Assembly (NCBI RefSeq): GCF_028502605.1
Contig: NW_026611593.1
Span: 1,798,001-1,862,000, forward strand
Direction of reading: 5' to 3'
DNA: 64,000 nucleotides
Origin: Trichoderma breve
Lineage: Eukaryota; Ascomycota; Sordariomycetes; Hypocreales; Hypocreaceae
Of this stretch, positions 11,876-23,813 are shown one piece after another. The notes beneath the pieces are model-generated. The model was not told the DNA's origin and made no database searches. It was given only the letters and a program-made list of their open reading frames with translations. A program made the translations under genes and the position numbers. Each line of letters begins with the position of its first letter. Position 1 is the first letter of the stretch.

Positions 11876-14063
11876 TCACACTCGAACAATACTTTTTTGT
11901 CTCGCCCCCTTGACTGACTGAAGCCTCACTGACTTGGCTATTGAGTCGGCCTCCTCCGGCTTACATTTGTGATTACTGTGTAAATGGCGTCTTAACTGAT
12001 CTAGACGATTGAAATCTTTATTGCACAAGGGGCAGGAGTGGCCACCCCTCTCGTTGTGAGTTCGGCGGTGCTTGGAAAGATTTGAAGATTCTCCAAACGA
12101 CTTTCCACATATGTCACACGTCAAAGGTTTATGCCCAGTATGTGTGCGCTCGTGCATGGCTAACAGGAGAGTCAGAAGAGCCGTGCATGGTTGGATAAGA
12201 GTTGAATTGCTTACTAAGTGCGGATTGTTGCTTGAAAGCATGCAAACACCCCGGGAAACTGCATTTCCAAGGCTTTTCGCCCGTGTGCACTCTCATGTGT
12301 TGGTCAAGCGACTGCTTCGCTGAGAGCTGCAGGCCGCATATGGAGCATTTCACAGGTTTATCTGAAAGTCGGCGTCAGTATACAGTATTTCTCCATTGTT
12401 GCAATTGCCAGAGGCGATTTCACTTACATCCTGTGTGAGTTTGAATGTGGCGTTCTAATTTGCTCTTTTGGCCAAACACACTCGTCCTTGTACAACCTTC
12501 CCAATGACATCGAAATCCCGGGGGTTGCCGTGACATTCCCTTCAGATGATCATTCTTTGTGTGGTTATGCAGTTCATCGGCATCTTTGAATTGCATAAGG
12601 CAGACTTTGCCGTCCGGTGATCTCCATTGACAGGTATAATCGACGACGGTCTCTACGTCCACCGGTGAAATTGGGGTGAGCTCGGTTAATATTGACTCCA
12701 CGGATGACTCAATCGGTGACTCCTTGGCCTGTGTAGGAGGAGTCATTGCATGTGGTGTGGGAAAGGGTGAAAGTGACGAAACCACGGATGGGTTCTGCAG
12801 AGGCGAGTCTGATGGAGAAAAGTGTGTGTCATGCGATGAGGTTGCGCTTAAAGAGTAAGACGGCGGGATACTCGTACGGACAGGAAATAAAGAAAAATGG
12901 TCTTCAGCTTGCGAGGGCTGCGACAAACTGCCAAGGTCGGGGATTGGCATGTTTAGAGGCCAATGATCTTCGAATATGTGGTTGGCAAATTGGTCAAGTG
13001 TGTTGACCTCAAAGCCACATGTGAAATCTCCAAGATTGCTTCCTAGCCCATGGCTTAAGGCATCTCCGCTGACAGTTTTGGGCAGAGTGCATTTCGGAAT
13101 GGCTAGATTGGGACCATCGGCAATACATGGGCGAACATGTTCCACGCTATGTCGAGGATCATGGTATTGAAGAAGGTGAGTTGCGAGCGGGTTTTCTTGA
13201 GTCAGGTATTCCCAAAAATTGCCGAACGTGCCATTATCGGCAGACAAGAACCCTTGTGGAAAAGAGTGGTTGCATGTCGACCCAGGAAAACAAGAGTGAG
13301 GTCCAAATTGTGAATCCGAATGAAACTGCTGAAAGCTGTTTGGTAAAAACTCCAAGGAGGTATCTCCGATAGACGCAAGGGCTGCTGCAGCTTGCTTGTC
13401 GCCGTCTGAGAAGCCAGGCCCGAGGGGAAGTTGCTCAAGTCTGGCAAGGCCCGAGCAATGGGCATCCGTGCAGGGGGTAGCGGCATCCTCGCACATTTCG
13501 TCAAGGCACAGCTCTTTATCGTCGCATGTATCATCATCGCAACACATTCCTTGGCCCGTATCACCACATTGGCTTGGGCAACTTATACCGCAGGCGGATG
13601 TGCATGACACCATTGATCTACAATCATCGTCACAATTTGTCTCGGTCTGGCGCAGGGCATCTTTGCCGAGACGAAGAGAGCGAGAAGCATCAGGGAATGT
13701 GTCATTCAAATAGGCATCCCAAGAGAAAGAGAAGGTCGGCTCGGTATCTGAGGGAGGGATGACTGCGCCAGAACTGCCGTGCCGGTCTCGTAACTGCGGC
13801 TGAATGCCGTGATCCATAAAGGAAGCCATGGTAGGATGACTTGAGGACGATAAATCTAAAGAGTTTTGGGGTGATTTTGAGGGCTTGAAAGGATCGGTAG
13901 AGTACGCCGACGATTCAGCGTCTAGACGAGAATCGTCGTGAGAGAAATGATCCGCAGTCGTTCCGGAGCCGTGAGAGATCCGATTGCTCGCATCCATCAG
14001 TTCAGAGAATCCAGAGGATGTGTCTATTGTAAAGTCATGAGAAGGTGGGCGAATGAATTCCAT
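11876..14063 (-). CDS. zafA: Zinc-responsive C2H2 transcription factor, Zap1/ZafA-like
   Basis: This is a probable regulator of zinc uptake genes. Three exons, 14063-12428, 12361-12215 and 12159-11876, give 688 residues, and both junctions fall inside finger sequences and restore them (THTGYKPVKC and SALTMHERTH). Residues 144-203 form a cysteine cluster with repeated CC, CxxxC and CxxxxC pairs embedded in acidic sequence. This resembles the zinc-sensing activation region of Zap1 and ZafA. Six C2H2 fingers occupy roughly the last 210 residues. The first two have longer loops, as in the paired sensory fingers of Zap1. The other four are standard fingers with TGEKP-like linkers and probably bind DNA. 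A CAAGGT hexamer, the core of the ZafA-type zinc-response motif, lies on the coding strand at 14558-14563, about 500 bp upstream, and could allow autoregulation. The family assignment rests on architecture, and the true orthologue may carry another name. Confidence 0.82.
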
Positions 14064-15768
14064 TGATTTGACGGAAAAAAGACGACGGGTGTCAATGCTC
14101 TATTAAAACGCGGGTTCTATGAGCTGCCTAGACATAGCATCAGCGACTCTGAGGTGATGCAAGACTGGCGAGAGAATACACAAATCAAGTCTTACCCGTG
14201 AGAAGTCTCAGTTTGTGAGTGGCTCATCCTAGAGAGAAGAGTCTGAGGGACTGGACGAGCTAATAACGAGCCAAAAGCGACAGGGAAGAACTGGCAAAAA
14301 GTTGCTGTCAAAGCCCTGAAGCGCAGCGCCGAAGCCTTTCGCAAACGGCGAGAGTGGAGAGCTGCAGGAAGGCTGAAAGGGACGAAGAAAAAGAAATTCC
14401 TCTTGGCCAGCCTCGAGTCTGTACAGGAAAGAAAGAAATTAGAAGGGATTAAGAAGCACGAGCACAAGCACAAGCACAAGCGCAGCAGGCGCAGGCGCAG
14501 GCGCGAACGTGGAAGGAACGCCCGCCTGCGGTCTGGGTCTGGCTGACAAAGGCGAGAACCTTGATGGGTTGTGGTCCCTCAGCGGTTGCAACTTCCTCCC
14601 GCCATATTTATGTTTTTTTGCGCCTGCCCCACTGAAATCTTTGGGCGGGGCGCCGAACAGTAGGTACGTACATTGCGGCTAAACTCCACAACTTTGCAGC
14701 TGACAAGTACTCGTACGGCGAGGTACTTGGGCGGAAGCAGCCATAGCACCGACAACCACGCGTTTGCTGGGTGCTGTTGAGGTACTGCTGCTGTATTTGT
14801 GGTATTTGCGCACAACGGCTCGGGTGCTCGTGCTTCGCTTATTGCGGATTGGTGGGTTCACAAGCAGACGCACGCCATTGACAGCAAACTCCCACGGATC
14901 ATGACATAAGCGGCTACTTTGCTTGTGGTAGGGGATCCAACGCTTTGATGCTGCACAAGATATTGGATGATTCCGACTGTGTTTAATTTTAGTGCTGTTA
15001 AGTCACTCTTTATATCGCTAGTGTTTTGGTGATATGGTAGCCGTTGACATTTTTGATACAGCTCCTTTGATATACCATTCCCAAAAACCCTACTTAGACT
15101 AGGTTTATGAGAAGACAAACTTTTTTACAAGTTTATCTACTTTGTATCAAGCACAGCAATGATAATAATGCACCGCCTTATACTTTAAACATCAGACCCC
15201 AGTGACCTTCTGCTCATAAAGTTGACCGCCGCCCAGAAATCCATCCCAACTCACCTTCTACTCCCCAAATCACCATCCCATCCCGGCTCCTCCAGGGTAA
15301 TAAATCCCCTTCTCAAACCGCCCAAAATAATAAGCAGCCAAGATCTTAAAAATCACAAGCTTGGCCCGCGCTATCAAGAAAACCCCGCTTAGCATCCTCC
15401 CCCCCTGCCCGACAAACGCCTTTCTCAAAAAGCACACCGCGCAAACCAAGTTCCATCCTCTTCCTTTCTGGCGCTGCATCATGCAGGCTTGCGCGCATCG
15501 CTAGCTGCTAGACAAACAACCTTATCCCTGTTATCGCACTTACTGGTTTCGCATGCGACATTAACAAGACATAATTATGAGCAATAGATTTGCTTGAGCT
15601 TCTCCTCGTTGCTGTTTGCGACAACTTCCGCTCTTCACCTCAGTCAACTTTCTTTCGCTCTCCGGCTTCCGCGTTCGGTGCTGGCCTCTCTCTCCAACCA
15701 ACCAACCTCGACCACCCCATTGATCCCAAGCAGCGCATCTCCAACGATCCCGACGTAACTCACAAATC
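14064..15768. other. Divergent intergenic region of zafA-like gene and lipidated small protein
   Basis: This 1.7-kb region lies between two divergent genes. It contains an imperfect repeat tract of AAGCAC and GCAGGC units at about 14458-14510 and a CAAGGT motif (minus strand) at 14558-14563. Pyrimidine-rich leader sequence precedes the gene at 15769. Frames such as 14858-15118 (-) show no protein-family signature. I see no RNA gene. Confidence 0.55.
14458..14510. repeat. Short hexanucleotide repeat tract
   Basis: Three AAGCAC-type units run into three GCAGGC-type units. The tract lies in the upstream region of the zafA-like gene, roughly 400-450 bp before its start codon. Confidence 0.7.
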
Positions 15769-16247
15769 ATGGGCAACATCTGCGGCAAGACCGAGCCAGA
15801 GCCGGACGCTCAAGCCGGACGCCGCCTCGGCTCAGCTCCACCCCCGGGCCCGAAAACCGCACGCGTCCCCCAGAAAGTCGGAGGTCCTCCGCGAACCCTC
15901 GGCGGCGCAGTTGATGAGTCTGGCGGCGGTGACCCGGCTGATGCGCGGAGAAGAGCTGCCGAGGCCGCCGAGGTGAGTCCCCTCCCTCCCCTTTCCCCTT
16001 GCATCTATCTTTCCCCTTACATCTATCTATATGTGTCGTGCTATGCGCCGCCGTGCTTGATTTCCGATATACTGACTGCTTTTCTTCGTAGGCGCGCGCA
16101 AAAGCTTCCTCCAAAGGCGGAAAACTCCAGTCCCAGCTCAATGCGCAAAAGAAGAAGAACCTGTCGAGTACCCTCGCCGAAGCAAGCAACCAGGAACTAC
16201 GCGCCAGAGAAGCGGACGAGGCCGCCCAGGCGCGAAACTGGGATTAG
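15769..16247 (+). CDS. Small conserved fungal protein with N-myristoylation signal
   Basis: I do not recognise a characterised family. Two exons, 15769-15972 and 16092-16247, give 119 residues, joined in phase 0 (AAEAAE then ARAKAS). The N-terminus MGNICGK has Gly2 and a cysteine at position 5. That is a classical N-myristoylation plus palmitoylation context, so the protein is probably tethered to an inner membrane face. Residues 20-55 are low-complexity Gly/Pro sequence with a repeated RxLG element. Residues 60-119 are rich in Ala, Lys, Arg and Glu, probably helical, and end in RNWD. The N-terminal layout resembles small lipid-anchored scaffold subunits such as Ego1/LAMTOR1, but I see no sequence evidence for homology. 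The ATG context and the splice consensus make the gene itself convincing. Confidence 0.8.
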
Positions 16248-16811
16248 CAACCGATCGAGAGCCCTTTTCCTTACCACGAATCCTACCTATCTACCCATCA
16301 TACTTACCTATAAAGAGGCTGGCAATACTATATTGCAAGTAGCAGGACTGCGGAATGCGAGTAGTCCTTTATTCGGAGTTTCTTTTCTTTTCTTTTTAGC
16401 CGGGGGGTTCAGTTCTTCTTGTCCTCCAGATACCCTTCGTTGCTCTGGAGCATCCAGCTTGGATTAGATACATGTCTCAATGCACTTCCAGACAAGCATG
16501 CGACATTACCGTTGATACAACATATTCCTGTATATATACACTATAAGCACTAAATTTGATTACCAAACTCGATATATATTGCCTACACTAACCCTGACGC
16601 CATCTCGTCTTCATGGATAACTTCAATTAATAGATAACCCTTCCTCCTTGCGCCTTTTCACCGCCTGACAGACAAAATATTCATGCTCCATTGATTGAGC
16701 GTGGTAGAACAAGCAAACTTGACCAACTTAGCAAGTGTATTCCTCCATATACCATACCCTTGGCTCTCTCTCCCCTCTACTGTGTATATACCAATCCTTC
16801 CCAGCCACAAC
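16248..16811. other. Intergenic region, convergent genes
   Basis: AT-rich 3' flanks of the lipidated-protein gene and PRP5, with TATATA tracts near 16530 and 16570. I see no gene. Confidence 0.6.
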
Positions 16812-19800
16812 TTAAGTAACAGTATATCTTCCACTCGCGGGAGCCCTGCTGTCTGCATCCGCCGCAGCAATGGTACCCTCTCTCAGAAGCCTCGTCATTT
16901 CGTTCAAAGCAGCGGATACCACAAGCTCGGTATCACCTTCAATAAGGATATATAGCTTGGGTTCTGCTCCAGCCGGTACTTCCTTTCCGGGAGGATAGAA
17001 GCTACCTTTGGTGGTGATGGACGTTCCGGTCGCCTCCAGAATCTTGGCCACGTTGGTGCGGTTGGTGACGGCCCATCTAGCCTTCTGTGGGAAGTCGTTG
17101 ATTTCCAGTGTAGCGTGGAAAGCACCGGCGTCGGGGCCTTTGTTGTCGATGGGTTGGCCAGAGCGAAGCTGGCCAGCCTTGCCCAGACGGCTGTTGATGG
17201 CACTGACAGCAGAGCTGACTTTGTCCAAAGGATCCTTGCCCTTGTCACCTGTAGCAACAACAGGCTGAGCTCCCTTGCCGCTCTCTCCTCCCTCAGCCCG
17301 TGCTATTTCACGAGCCTGGACAGTGGAGGCCGCCGCTTTGATAGCGCTAAGCGTTTTCTCAATCTTCTTGTCTTCTTCCTCCTTCTTACCCTCTTCCTTG
17401 ACCTCTTCTTCCTCACCCTCAGCTCTATGCGTCTTGCGCTCGCGGAGGCGGGCGGCCTCACGTTCTGCATCCAGACGATCCAGACCCTTTCCGCCGAATC
17501 CAGACGAGTCCTTCGCCTTGCCCGACTTGACCTTTTCTCGATGAGATTTCCGCATCTCATTGAGGCGTTCTGGGACGGGCTGGTCACTCTGTTCCAAGGC
17601 TTTGGCGATACCAGGAGCGCAATTCTCTTGTTCAGGCGTGACAAAAGTAACGGCGGTTCCTGTGTTTCCTGCACGGCCTGTTCGCCCAGCACGGTGAACA
17701 TAGTCTTCCAGGTGGTTGGGTGCGTCGTAGTTGATGACAAGCTTGAGCTGCTTGACATCCAAGCCACGCGCAGCAACCGATGTAGCAATCAGGATGGGCA
17801 CTACGCCCTTTTTGAAATCAGAAATGGTAGAATCGCGATCCACTTGATCTTTGCCTCCATGGATGGACATGCAAGGATAGCCCTTCTGCATTAGCTCTTT
17901 AAGAAGATCATCCGCTTTCTCTTGTCGCTCGACAAAGATCAACGACCGGGCATCTTCGTCCTTATCGTAGAGCTCGCCTAGCAACTCTAGAACACGGAGA
18001 AACTTTGAACTCTCCTCTCTAATCTCCACGATTTGCTCAATCTCTTTGGCAACAACGCTGCGGCCGCCGACAGTAATCTCAATAGGGCTCTTGAGCACCT
18101 TTTTCGTGAGTGAATCAATGAGGCGTGGCATAGTAGCCGAGAAGAGAATTGTTTGTCGGTCAGGTCGCATGTTGGCAAAAATCTTCATCACCTGTGGCTC
18201 GAAGCCCATGTCAAACATTCGGTCGGCTTCGTCGAGAACCACATAGGTAACCCTCCGGAGATTGGTGACTCGCCCTTGGTTGGCGGCCAGTAGATCAATC
18301 ATGCGGCCAGGTGTGCAAACAATGATTTCAGCACCGCGCTTGAGTTCGGCAATCTGATCTCTAATGGGAGCTCCGCCGTACGCGCAAACAGCACGTAGGT
18401 TCATCATTTTCAGGAAAGGTTTGCAATCTCTGTGAATCTGGGTGGCTAGCTCACGGGTTGGCGTCATAATTAGCCCAACGGGGCCATCTGTGTCCTTGAG
18501 CGGCTCTTGGTCCTTGATATGTCGAAACATGGGAAGCAAGAAAGCCATAGTCTTGCCGGATCCCGTCTTGGCCACACCAACGACATCCCGACCTGACATT
18601 AGCGCGGGCAAGGCCTGCATCTGAATCGGCGTAGGCTTTTCAAACCCGAGTGAACCAATGACATCGAGGGTCTGGCGGGTGAGACCACACTGAGCCCATT
18701 TCTGAACAGGCTTGGGTACATCCTTGCCGTTGACCTTGATTCCATCTAGCTCCAGTCGTAAATCTGTGACATCTGCTTCGGAAAGCGAGCTCAACTCTGC
18801 GGGCTCGACCCAGAAATTCTTGCGGATAGGTTGCAGATCTATCTTTGAATAGTCAACGCTTGGAATATCCTTCTTCTTGCGCTTGTTAGCGATTGCAAGC
18901 AATGCGGCGTCTGCCTCCTGATCGCCTTCGTTGTCGAAGGCATAATCATCATCAGAGAAATAAGCCTCAGGTTCTTGCTGCTTCTTGACAGCGGCCTTCT
19001 TCAAGGGATTCTTGACAGTCTCCGTTTGTTGAAGGTCATCCATGAATGCATCTAGAGGATCGACTTCATCTTCCTCTTCATCAACATCCATTTGTTCCGC
19101 AGGGAAGGCCTTGTCAGCTGTTTCCTCTCCGTTGGTAACATGAGTAACATGATCGCCGTTGGGTTCCTGCGCCGCTTGGGGCTCGTCGTCTTTCATCATC
19201 TCATCAGCCTGCTTTTCAGCCTGCTTTTCGACTTGGGTTTCGGCTCCGTTCTCGACTTGGTTTTCAGCTTGAAGACGTCTTTCGTGAGCGGCACGCGCAG
19301 CGGCGGCAGCCTCTTCCTCATTTTCGGCAAAGTTGTCACCATCCGATTCGTCATCCTCATCTTGGTCAGCATAAGGCGTGTCGTCGGCCTCTATTGGGAG
19401 GCTGGGGAGTTTAGTAAGCTGTCGTTTCGTTACGACCTCCTCGTCCATATCAAGCTTTCGCTTGTTGGTAAGCTTGTCCCCTTCAGCATGAGATTTACCG
19501 AATCCAAAACTGCTGGCTTTGGCACGATTTGTAGGCAAAGCAGACGCTTTATGATGATTGACGTCAGTAAGGGTAAAGCTTTCTTGTCTCATGGGAGACA
19601 GAGACTCACCAGCAATTGTCTTCTTCACAGGCATAGCAATGGTAGGCGGTTGAACATCTATAGATCCCAGAGCCCCTTTAGTAGTATCGTGTGATCTTTG
19701 AACAGCGGACTTCTTTGCAATCGTTTTTGGATCAAACTTGCCAGTGTAAGGCTTTGCAGGAGATACGCTTCCCGAGTCAACAGGAGCAGGAGAAGCAGCG

Positions 19801-20669
19801 GACGACACAACAGGGGATGAGACAGCCGTGGATCCCTCCTTGGCCCTCTTGTCCATCTCAGCCAACAGATTTCTGGTTTGACTGGCATTCACCTCTTTTT
19901 GTTTCTGGCCTTCGAGTTCCTTCTTCTTCTTCCATGCTTCAAGCTTGGCAAGCCGCTCTGCCTTCTTATCAACCTCGGATTGTGCAGCGTTCGGCTTGGC
20001 CTTTTGGGCCTGTGATATGTCATGAGCTCTAGTTCTCTCATCCGGGATCAGAACACATACCTCATCAGCTCCATTCCTGCCACTATCAGCTACCGGGGTC
20101 TTGCGAGATCGGCTGTCAGCGCGGCTGCTGCGAGGATGAGAGTCAGCCGTGCCTTCACGTCGGCTTCTGTTCCTAGAATCGTCTCGTCTTCTAAAGTCGT
20201 CTCTGCTACGGTCACGTCGGCGGTCAGGCGAGCGAGCCCTGGGTGCGAGTCTCTCTCTCGACCTCGCTCCTCGGCGATCACGTGGGCCGCGGTAGAAGTC
20301 ATCGTCTCGGCGGTCTAAGGAGCGGTCTCGTCGGCGAAAGTTGTCGCGATCGCGGTCACGGTCGCGGTCACGGCCACCACGATCCCTGTTGTCTCTGCCT
20401 CGGTCACGGTCGCGGTACCGGTACTGTTGTTTGTTCAAAATTTTGTCAGACTCAAGTTCCGGTATATAGGAGTCGCCGCCAAAGCTGGAGCTGGAGCGGC
20501 GGCGGTCAAATCTCACATCCGGGCTGCGCGACCTTGAGCGTCGGCGAGTATCCCTTCCATCGTCTCGGCGGTCTCTGGCATCCCGCCGGTCGTCATCTTT
20601 GCGGTGGCGGCGCGAGTTGAAATGGCTGCCTGCAGGACTTGGTGAGCGCGAGTCTCTTGGCCGAGCCAT
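16812..20669 (-). CDS. PRP5: Prp5 (DDX46-type) DEAD-box spliceosomal ATPase
   Basis: Prp5 acts in the nucleus, bridging U1 and U2 snRNPs and proofreading the branch-site duplex during prespliceosome assembly. As one open frame it gives 1285 residues. The first ~200 are an RD/RS-rich region with runs of RDRDRD, as in metazoan DDX46. Lysine- and glutamate-rich helical sequence follows, then acidic patches up to about residue 560. The helicase core runs from about 670 to 1030: AKTGSGKT near 701, PTRELA, DEAD near 811, SAT near 843 and [10 protein letters not shown] near 993. A conserved C-terminal domain with [20 protein letters not shown] is present. The bases 20060-20010 read through in frame but look like a 51-nt intron (GTATGT..CACAG), so the spliced protein may be 1268 residues. 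The gene is head to head with the SAP30BP-like gene. Confidence 0.95.
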   Translation of the reverse strand: MARPRDSRSPSPAGSHFNSRRHRKDDDRRDARDRRDDGRDTRRRSRSRSPDVRFDRRRSSSSFGGDSYIPELESDKILNKQQYRYRDRDRGRDNRDRGGRDRDRDRDRDNFRRRDRSLDRRDDDFYRGPRDRRGARSRERLAPRARSPDRRRDRSRDDFRRRDDSRNRSRREGTADSHPRSSRADSRSRKTPVADSGRNGADEVCVLIPDERTRAHDISQAQKAKPNAAQSEVDKKAERLAKLEAWKKKKELEGQKQKEVNASQTRNLLAEMDKRAKEGSTAVSSPVVSSAASPAPVDSGSVSPAKPYTGKFDPKTIAKKSAVQRSHDTTKGALGSIDVQPPTIAMPVKKTIAGESLSPMRQESFTLTDVNHHKASALPTNRAKASSFGFGKSHAEGDKLTNKRKLDMDEEVVTKRQLTKLPSLPIEADDTPYADQDEDDESDGDNFAENEEEAAAAARAAHERRLQAENQVENGAETQVEKQAEKQADEMMKDDEPQAAQEPNGDHVTHVTNGEETADKAFPAEQMDVDEEEDEVDPLDAFMDDLQQTETVKNPLKKAAVKKQQEPEAYFSDDDYAFDNEGDQEADAALLAIANKRKKKDIPSVDYSKIDLQPIRKNFWVEPAELSSLSEADVTDLRLELDGIKVNGKDVPKPVQKWAQCGLTRQTLDVIGSLGFEKPTPIQMQALPALMSGRDVVGVAKTGSGKTMAFLLPMFRHIKDQEPLKDTDGPVGLIMTPTRELATQIHRDCKPFLKMMNLRAVCAYGGAPIRDQIAELKRGAEIIVCTPGRMIDLLAANQGRVTNLRRVTYVVLDEADRMFDMGFEPQVMKIFANMRPDRQTILFSATMPRLIDSLTKKVLKSPIEITVGGRSVVAKEIEQIVEIREESSKFLRVLELLGELYDKDEDARSLIFVERQEKADDLLKELMQKGYPCMSIHGGKDQVDRDSTISDFKKGVVPILIATSVAARGLDVKQLKLVINYDAPNHLEDYVHRAGRTGRAGNTGTAVTFVTPEQENCAPGIAKALEQSDQPVPERLNEMRKSHREKVKSGKAKDSSGFGGKGLDRLDAEREAARLRERKTHRAEGEEEEVKEEGKKEEEDKKIEKTLSAIKAAASTVQAREIARAEGGESGKGAQPVVATGDKGKDPLDKVSSAVSAINSRLGKAGQLRSGQPIDNKGPDAGAFHATLEINDFPQKARWAVTNRTNVAKILEATGTSITTKGSFYPPGKEVPAGAEPKLYILIEGDTELVVSAALNEMTRLLREGTIAAADADSRAPASGRYTVT

Positions 20670-21210
20670 TGTTGTGGTCTCGCAGGCTCAGTAAGACACT
20701 ACGGTTTGTGAGTACTACTTTCTGGGTGGTCTCGAGTCGATGCAAGACTTTTTCTCTCTCTTCGTGCCGATGATTTTGAGAAACGCGAATCGAAATCGAG
20801 GCTGATCCAAACGATGGAATAATTTGGTTAAAATCGGTCGCACGCCACTCCCCGAGCTGGTCAATTCCCCTATTCCAAGCCTGTCGCACAAAACCAGGAG
20901 CACAATCAAGATGACTAAGGATCGAAAATGTCGATGCAAGCGTCGGGCGATAGTGAATGAAATGATGCTTGGGAATAGTGACGGAGGGGCGTTTTGCCGT
21001 CACAACTGCTGCTGGTGTTGATAAAAGCGACCCGCTGAAAAGTTGTCTGGAGGCATCAACTAGCCGGGCTTCAGCCGATAGAGCTGCCGCGATGGTTTTC
21101 TCGCGCTAATCCCTATCTGGCCTCAGCAGCTCGTCGCGCTCATCCACCTCTCACTCACTTTAACTTGTATCTGTTTTATCAACAGCGTGAGGTTCAATCT
21201 TTGAGTCGCA
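20670..21210. promoter_or_regulatory. Divergent promoter of PRP5 and SAP30BP-like gene
   Basis: This 541-bp interval separates the start codons of two divergent genes that both belong to nuclear RNA processing. It should contain both core promoters and both leaders. I do not recognise a specific binding site. Confidence 0.5.
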
Positions 21211-22136
21211 ATGGCTGGGCTTGTTGGGTATGCAAGCTCTGATGAAGAAGGAGAAGATGAGCAGCCTCAATTGCAACAGGAACCCACTCAGGTATTTAAA
21301 CATTCCGCGCTTGCGTCTGCGCAATGGCATCTCACTAACACGCCGATAGGTCGCCACACAGGCAGCAGCGCTTGTTGCAGATGAGGCTGAGAAAGACGAA
21401 CCTCAAATTCGTGAGCTCCTCCGGCGAAAGCCTCTATATCAAAGCAAACTGACAGCGTGCTAATGTTGAAATAGAAAACACAGTAGAATCTTCATCATCA
21501 CAGAAGAAAGATTCTGAAAACCAGCCGCAGCCAGCCACCATCGGCCCCGTGCCGCAAAATGCTGTTCCTTTAGGCCCATCCCTTCCACCCGCCGATGCCT
21601 CTATCGTCAACGCCCTTCCAGAGCCCGATGGGCCACAAGAGTCACCCTCATCCCCTTATTCCTCCAACCGCGGCTTGATTCACGATCTCACCCTTCCCTC
21701 TGTACCCAATCTCGACATCCCGCCTTCGCCGCCGGGATCCCCTCCCCCTGGATCCAACAAAAAAGTCGAACAATTTTTAGAACTCAAAAAGAAAGGGGTC
21801 CACTTCAACTCCAAACTTGAACAGTCCACTGCGCTTAGGAACCCATCTTTAATGGACAAGCTGCTAGACTTTGTCGGTATCGATGAAATGGGCCAGTATG
21901 AGACGACCCTTCCGAAGGAACTGTGGGATCCAAGAGGGTTTCCAGACTGGGCATTTAGAGACAAGCTCAGCAAAAGCAGAGAGAAGATTGCGAAGGAGAA
22001 GGAAGCGGACAGAGCTGCTGGTGGTCGAACAGCTATCGACTTTGTTCCATCGAATGCTTCATCAAGCGGAGGAGCGCCTAGCTTACCAGGAGGCATAAGC
22101 GCAAGGGGCGAGAAGCGTAAGGGTGGGTGGAAATAA
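21211..22136 (+). CDS. HCNGP/SAP30BP-family protein
   Basis: The family was first described as a transcriptional co-regulator (SAP30-binding protein), and the human member also promotes splicing of short introns. Three exons, 21211-21291, 21350-21410 and 21475-22136, give 267 residues. The start MAGLVGYASSDEEGE matches the family's habit of beginning with a short hydrophobic GLVxYxSSDEE stretch. The HCNGP core spans about residues 135-210 and includes FLELKKKGVHFNSKL, ALRNPSLMDKLLDFVGIDE and LPKELWDP, all diagnostic of the family. Proline-rich sequence lies between the acidic N-terminus and the core. The C-terminal tail is basic. It shares a 541-bp divergent promoter with PRP5, another splicing gene. 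Confidence 0.9.
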
Positions 22137-22573
22137 TGATTACGAACAATACATAACGAATTTGGATATGAATCGGTCGGCAGAGTAGATTTGGCTCAAC
22201 ATTAATGGATGAATTGCGCGCCCATGGGCCGCCCCTACACTACCTTGGAAAAAAAAAAATACAAACATCTACATGGAGGTATCATGAATCAGAATGCACC
22301 GTGACTGAGGCTTCATAACACATCTTCTTGTTCGTTCCCATCCCTTAAATGAAAAGATCACTCAATGAGTGAAATGGTATAAGTACCCCTGCACCAGGAC
22401 ACGCAACAGCAAGCATCTTCCACAGGAAAGAAGAAATATTTTTGCACCGCCCGACAGAAACTGAAAATCAAAGATCCCTCCTTCCCCTAGTACCATCTAC
22501 GGACGCAATTATAAGATAGAATAAAAAGGTTGTCATAAATAAAATGTAGTTGAGCAGGTTTTGATTTGTGATT
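22137..22573. other. Intergenic region between convergent genes
   Basis: AT-rich 3' flanks with an A-run at about 22250-22258. I see no gene. Confidence 0.6.
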
Positions 22574-23813
22574 TTAGCTTGAGCTAGACTTGCAGCCGAG
22601 GGTGGTGCCGAGAGAGCTCTTGATAATGGAACCGATATCCATGGGAACAGTTTGGTTGTGAGCAGCCAGACCGTCAAGGAAATACTGGAGGGTCGCGTCA
22701 TCGTTGCGAACGGCAGCGCCCTGGAGCTTGACGGGGATGATTCCAGTCTTGCAGTACTTGGGACTTTGAACGGCGTTGATGACCGCAAGCTGGTCGAGGT
22801 TGGCGCTAATAGGGACCTTGTTGCTGCCAGGCACAAGGAGGAGATTAGGAATGGTGAGATTGCCAATGGTGGTGTCGTCGATGAAGTTGGTAAAGGTAGC
22901 GTTGCCCTGGAATAAAGTGTCAGCAAAATCATGCGGCTACTATACCAAAGGATATTTGAGCCGAGTGCTCATGGAAACGACCTACAATATCAAGAGTGAA
23001 GTACGAGGCGTTGGGGATATCGGCAGTTGCGCTGAAGTTTGGCTGGCCCTTCTTGGCAGTGATGGCGATCTTGCCGTTGGTGACGGTAGTGCCATTGAAC
23101 AAGTTCAGGCCGTTCATGGTAATAGTCTTCTTAAAGGTAACGCCCCATTTCCTGGACAGGCCAGAAGGCTTGACCTTGGTGCGGCCCTCGACGGTGACAC
23201 GGAGAGTCTGGTTGGCGGCAAACCAGATGTTGAAGGTGTTGAAGGCGTCGGGGTTCTGGATCTGAACCTCCTGGCTAATGTTGACCAGCTGGTGCTTGTT
23301 GCCGTTGGTGGCGGGGAAGGAGACGTTGAGGAAAGGCGTGTGTTCAGGAAGATCCTCGAGATACATGACTCCCTCAAAAGGATCAATGTTTGCCTTGATG
23401 GAGCCATCGGTGGTGATGGTGGAGTTGATCTCTAGCAAAATGCTGTCGGGCTTGGCGTTGAGGACATTGACGCCCTGGATCTCCAGCTTGGCATCGTTGA
23501 TCTTGCTCTGGGCAATACGGGGAACACCAACGAAGATGCTAGATTACGTGTTAGTGGGACAGAACATTTAATTTCCATTCCTCCTTTTCGTCACGTCGAC
23601 GCATTGTCGCGTCAATGGTTCTCCCAATGGAGACACTTACACTAAGCAGATAACTAGGACAGCTCCGCAGATGAAGAGGAGCAAATATGCCCACCAGAAG
23701 CGCTTCAGGTGACGAACAAAACCTCCCTTCTTCGTGGGAGCAGGCGCGGGCGGATAGACTCTGCTCTCGGTCTGAGTGACCTCGGCGTTATCGCTCTCTT
23801 GCTTGTCGGACAT
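22574..23813 (-). CDS. Single-pass membrane protein with DUF3712 (LEA-like) ectodomain
   Basis: The function is unknown. Three exons, 23813-23641, 23538-22986 and 22906-22574, give 352 residues with consistent phases. The N-terminal 38 residues are soluble and end in basic residues. They are followed by one strong membrane segment at about 39-63 (FWWAYLLLFICGAVLV). No signal peptide precedes it, so the topology is probably type II with the large C-terminal part outside the cytosol. That part has the beta-rich DUF3712 pattern common in filamentous fungi, with conserved elements such as FEGVMYLEDLP and several N-x-S/T sites. The last two donors and acceptors are standard; the second intron uses GTAGGT. 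The protein ends in a short Ser-rich tail after a cysteine. Confidence 0.85.

Noticed and set aside
22776..23435. Plus-strand frame of 219 codons
   Set aside because: Antisense to the conserved DUF3712 exon; its composition follows from the other strand.
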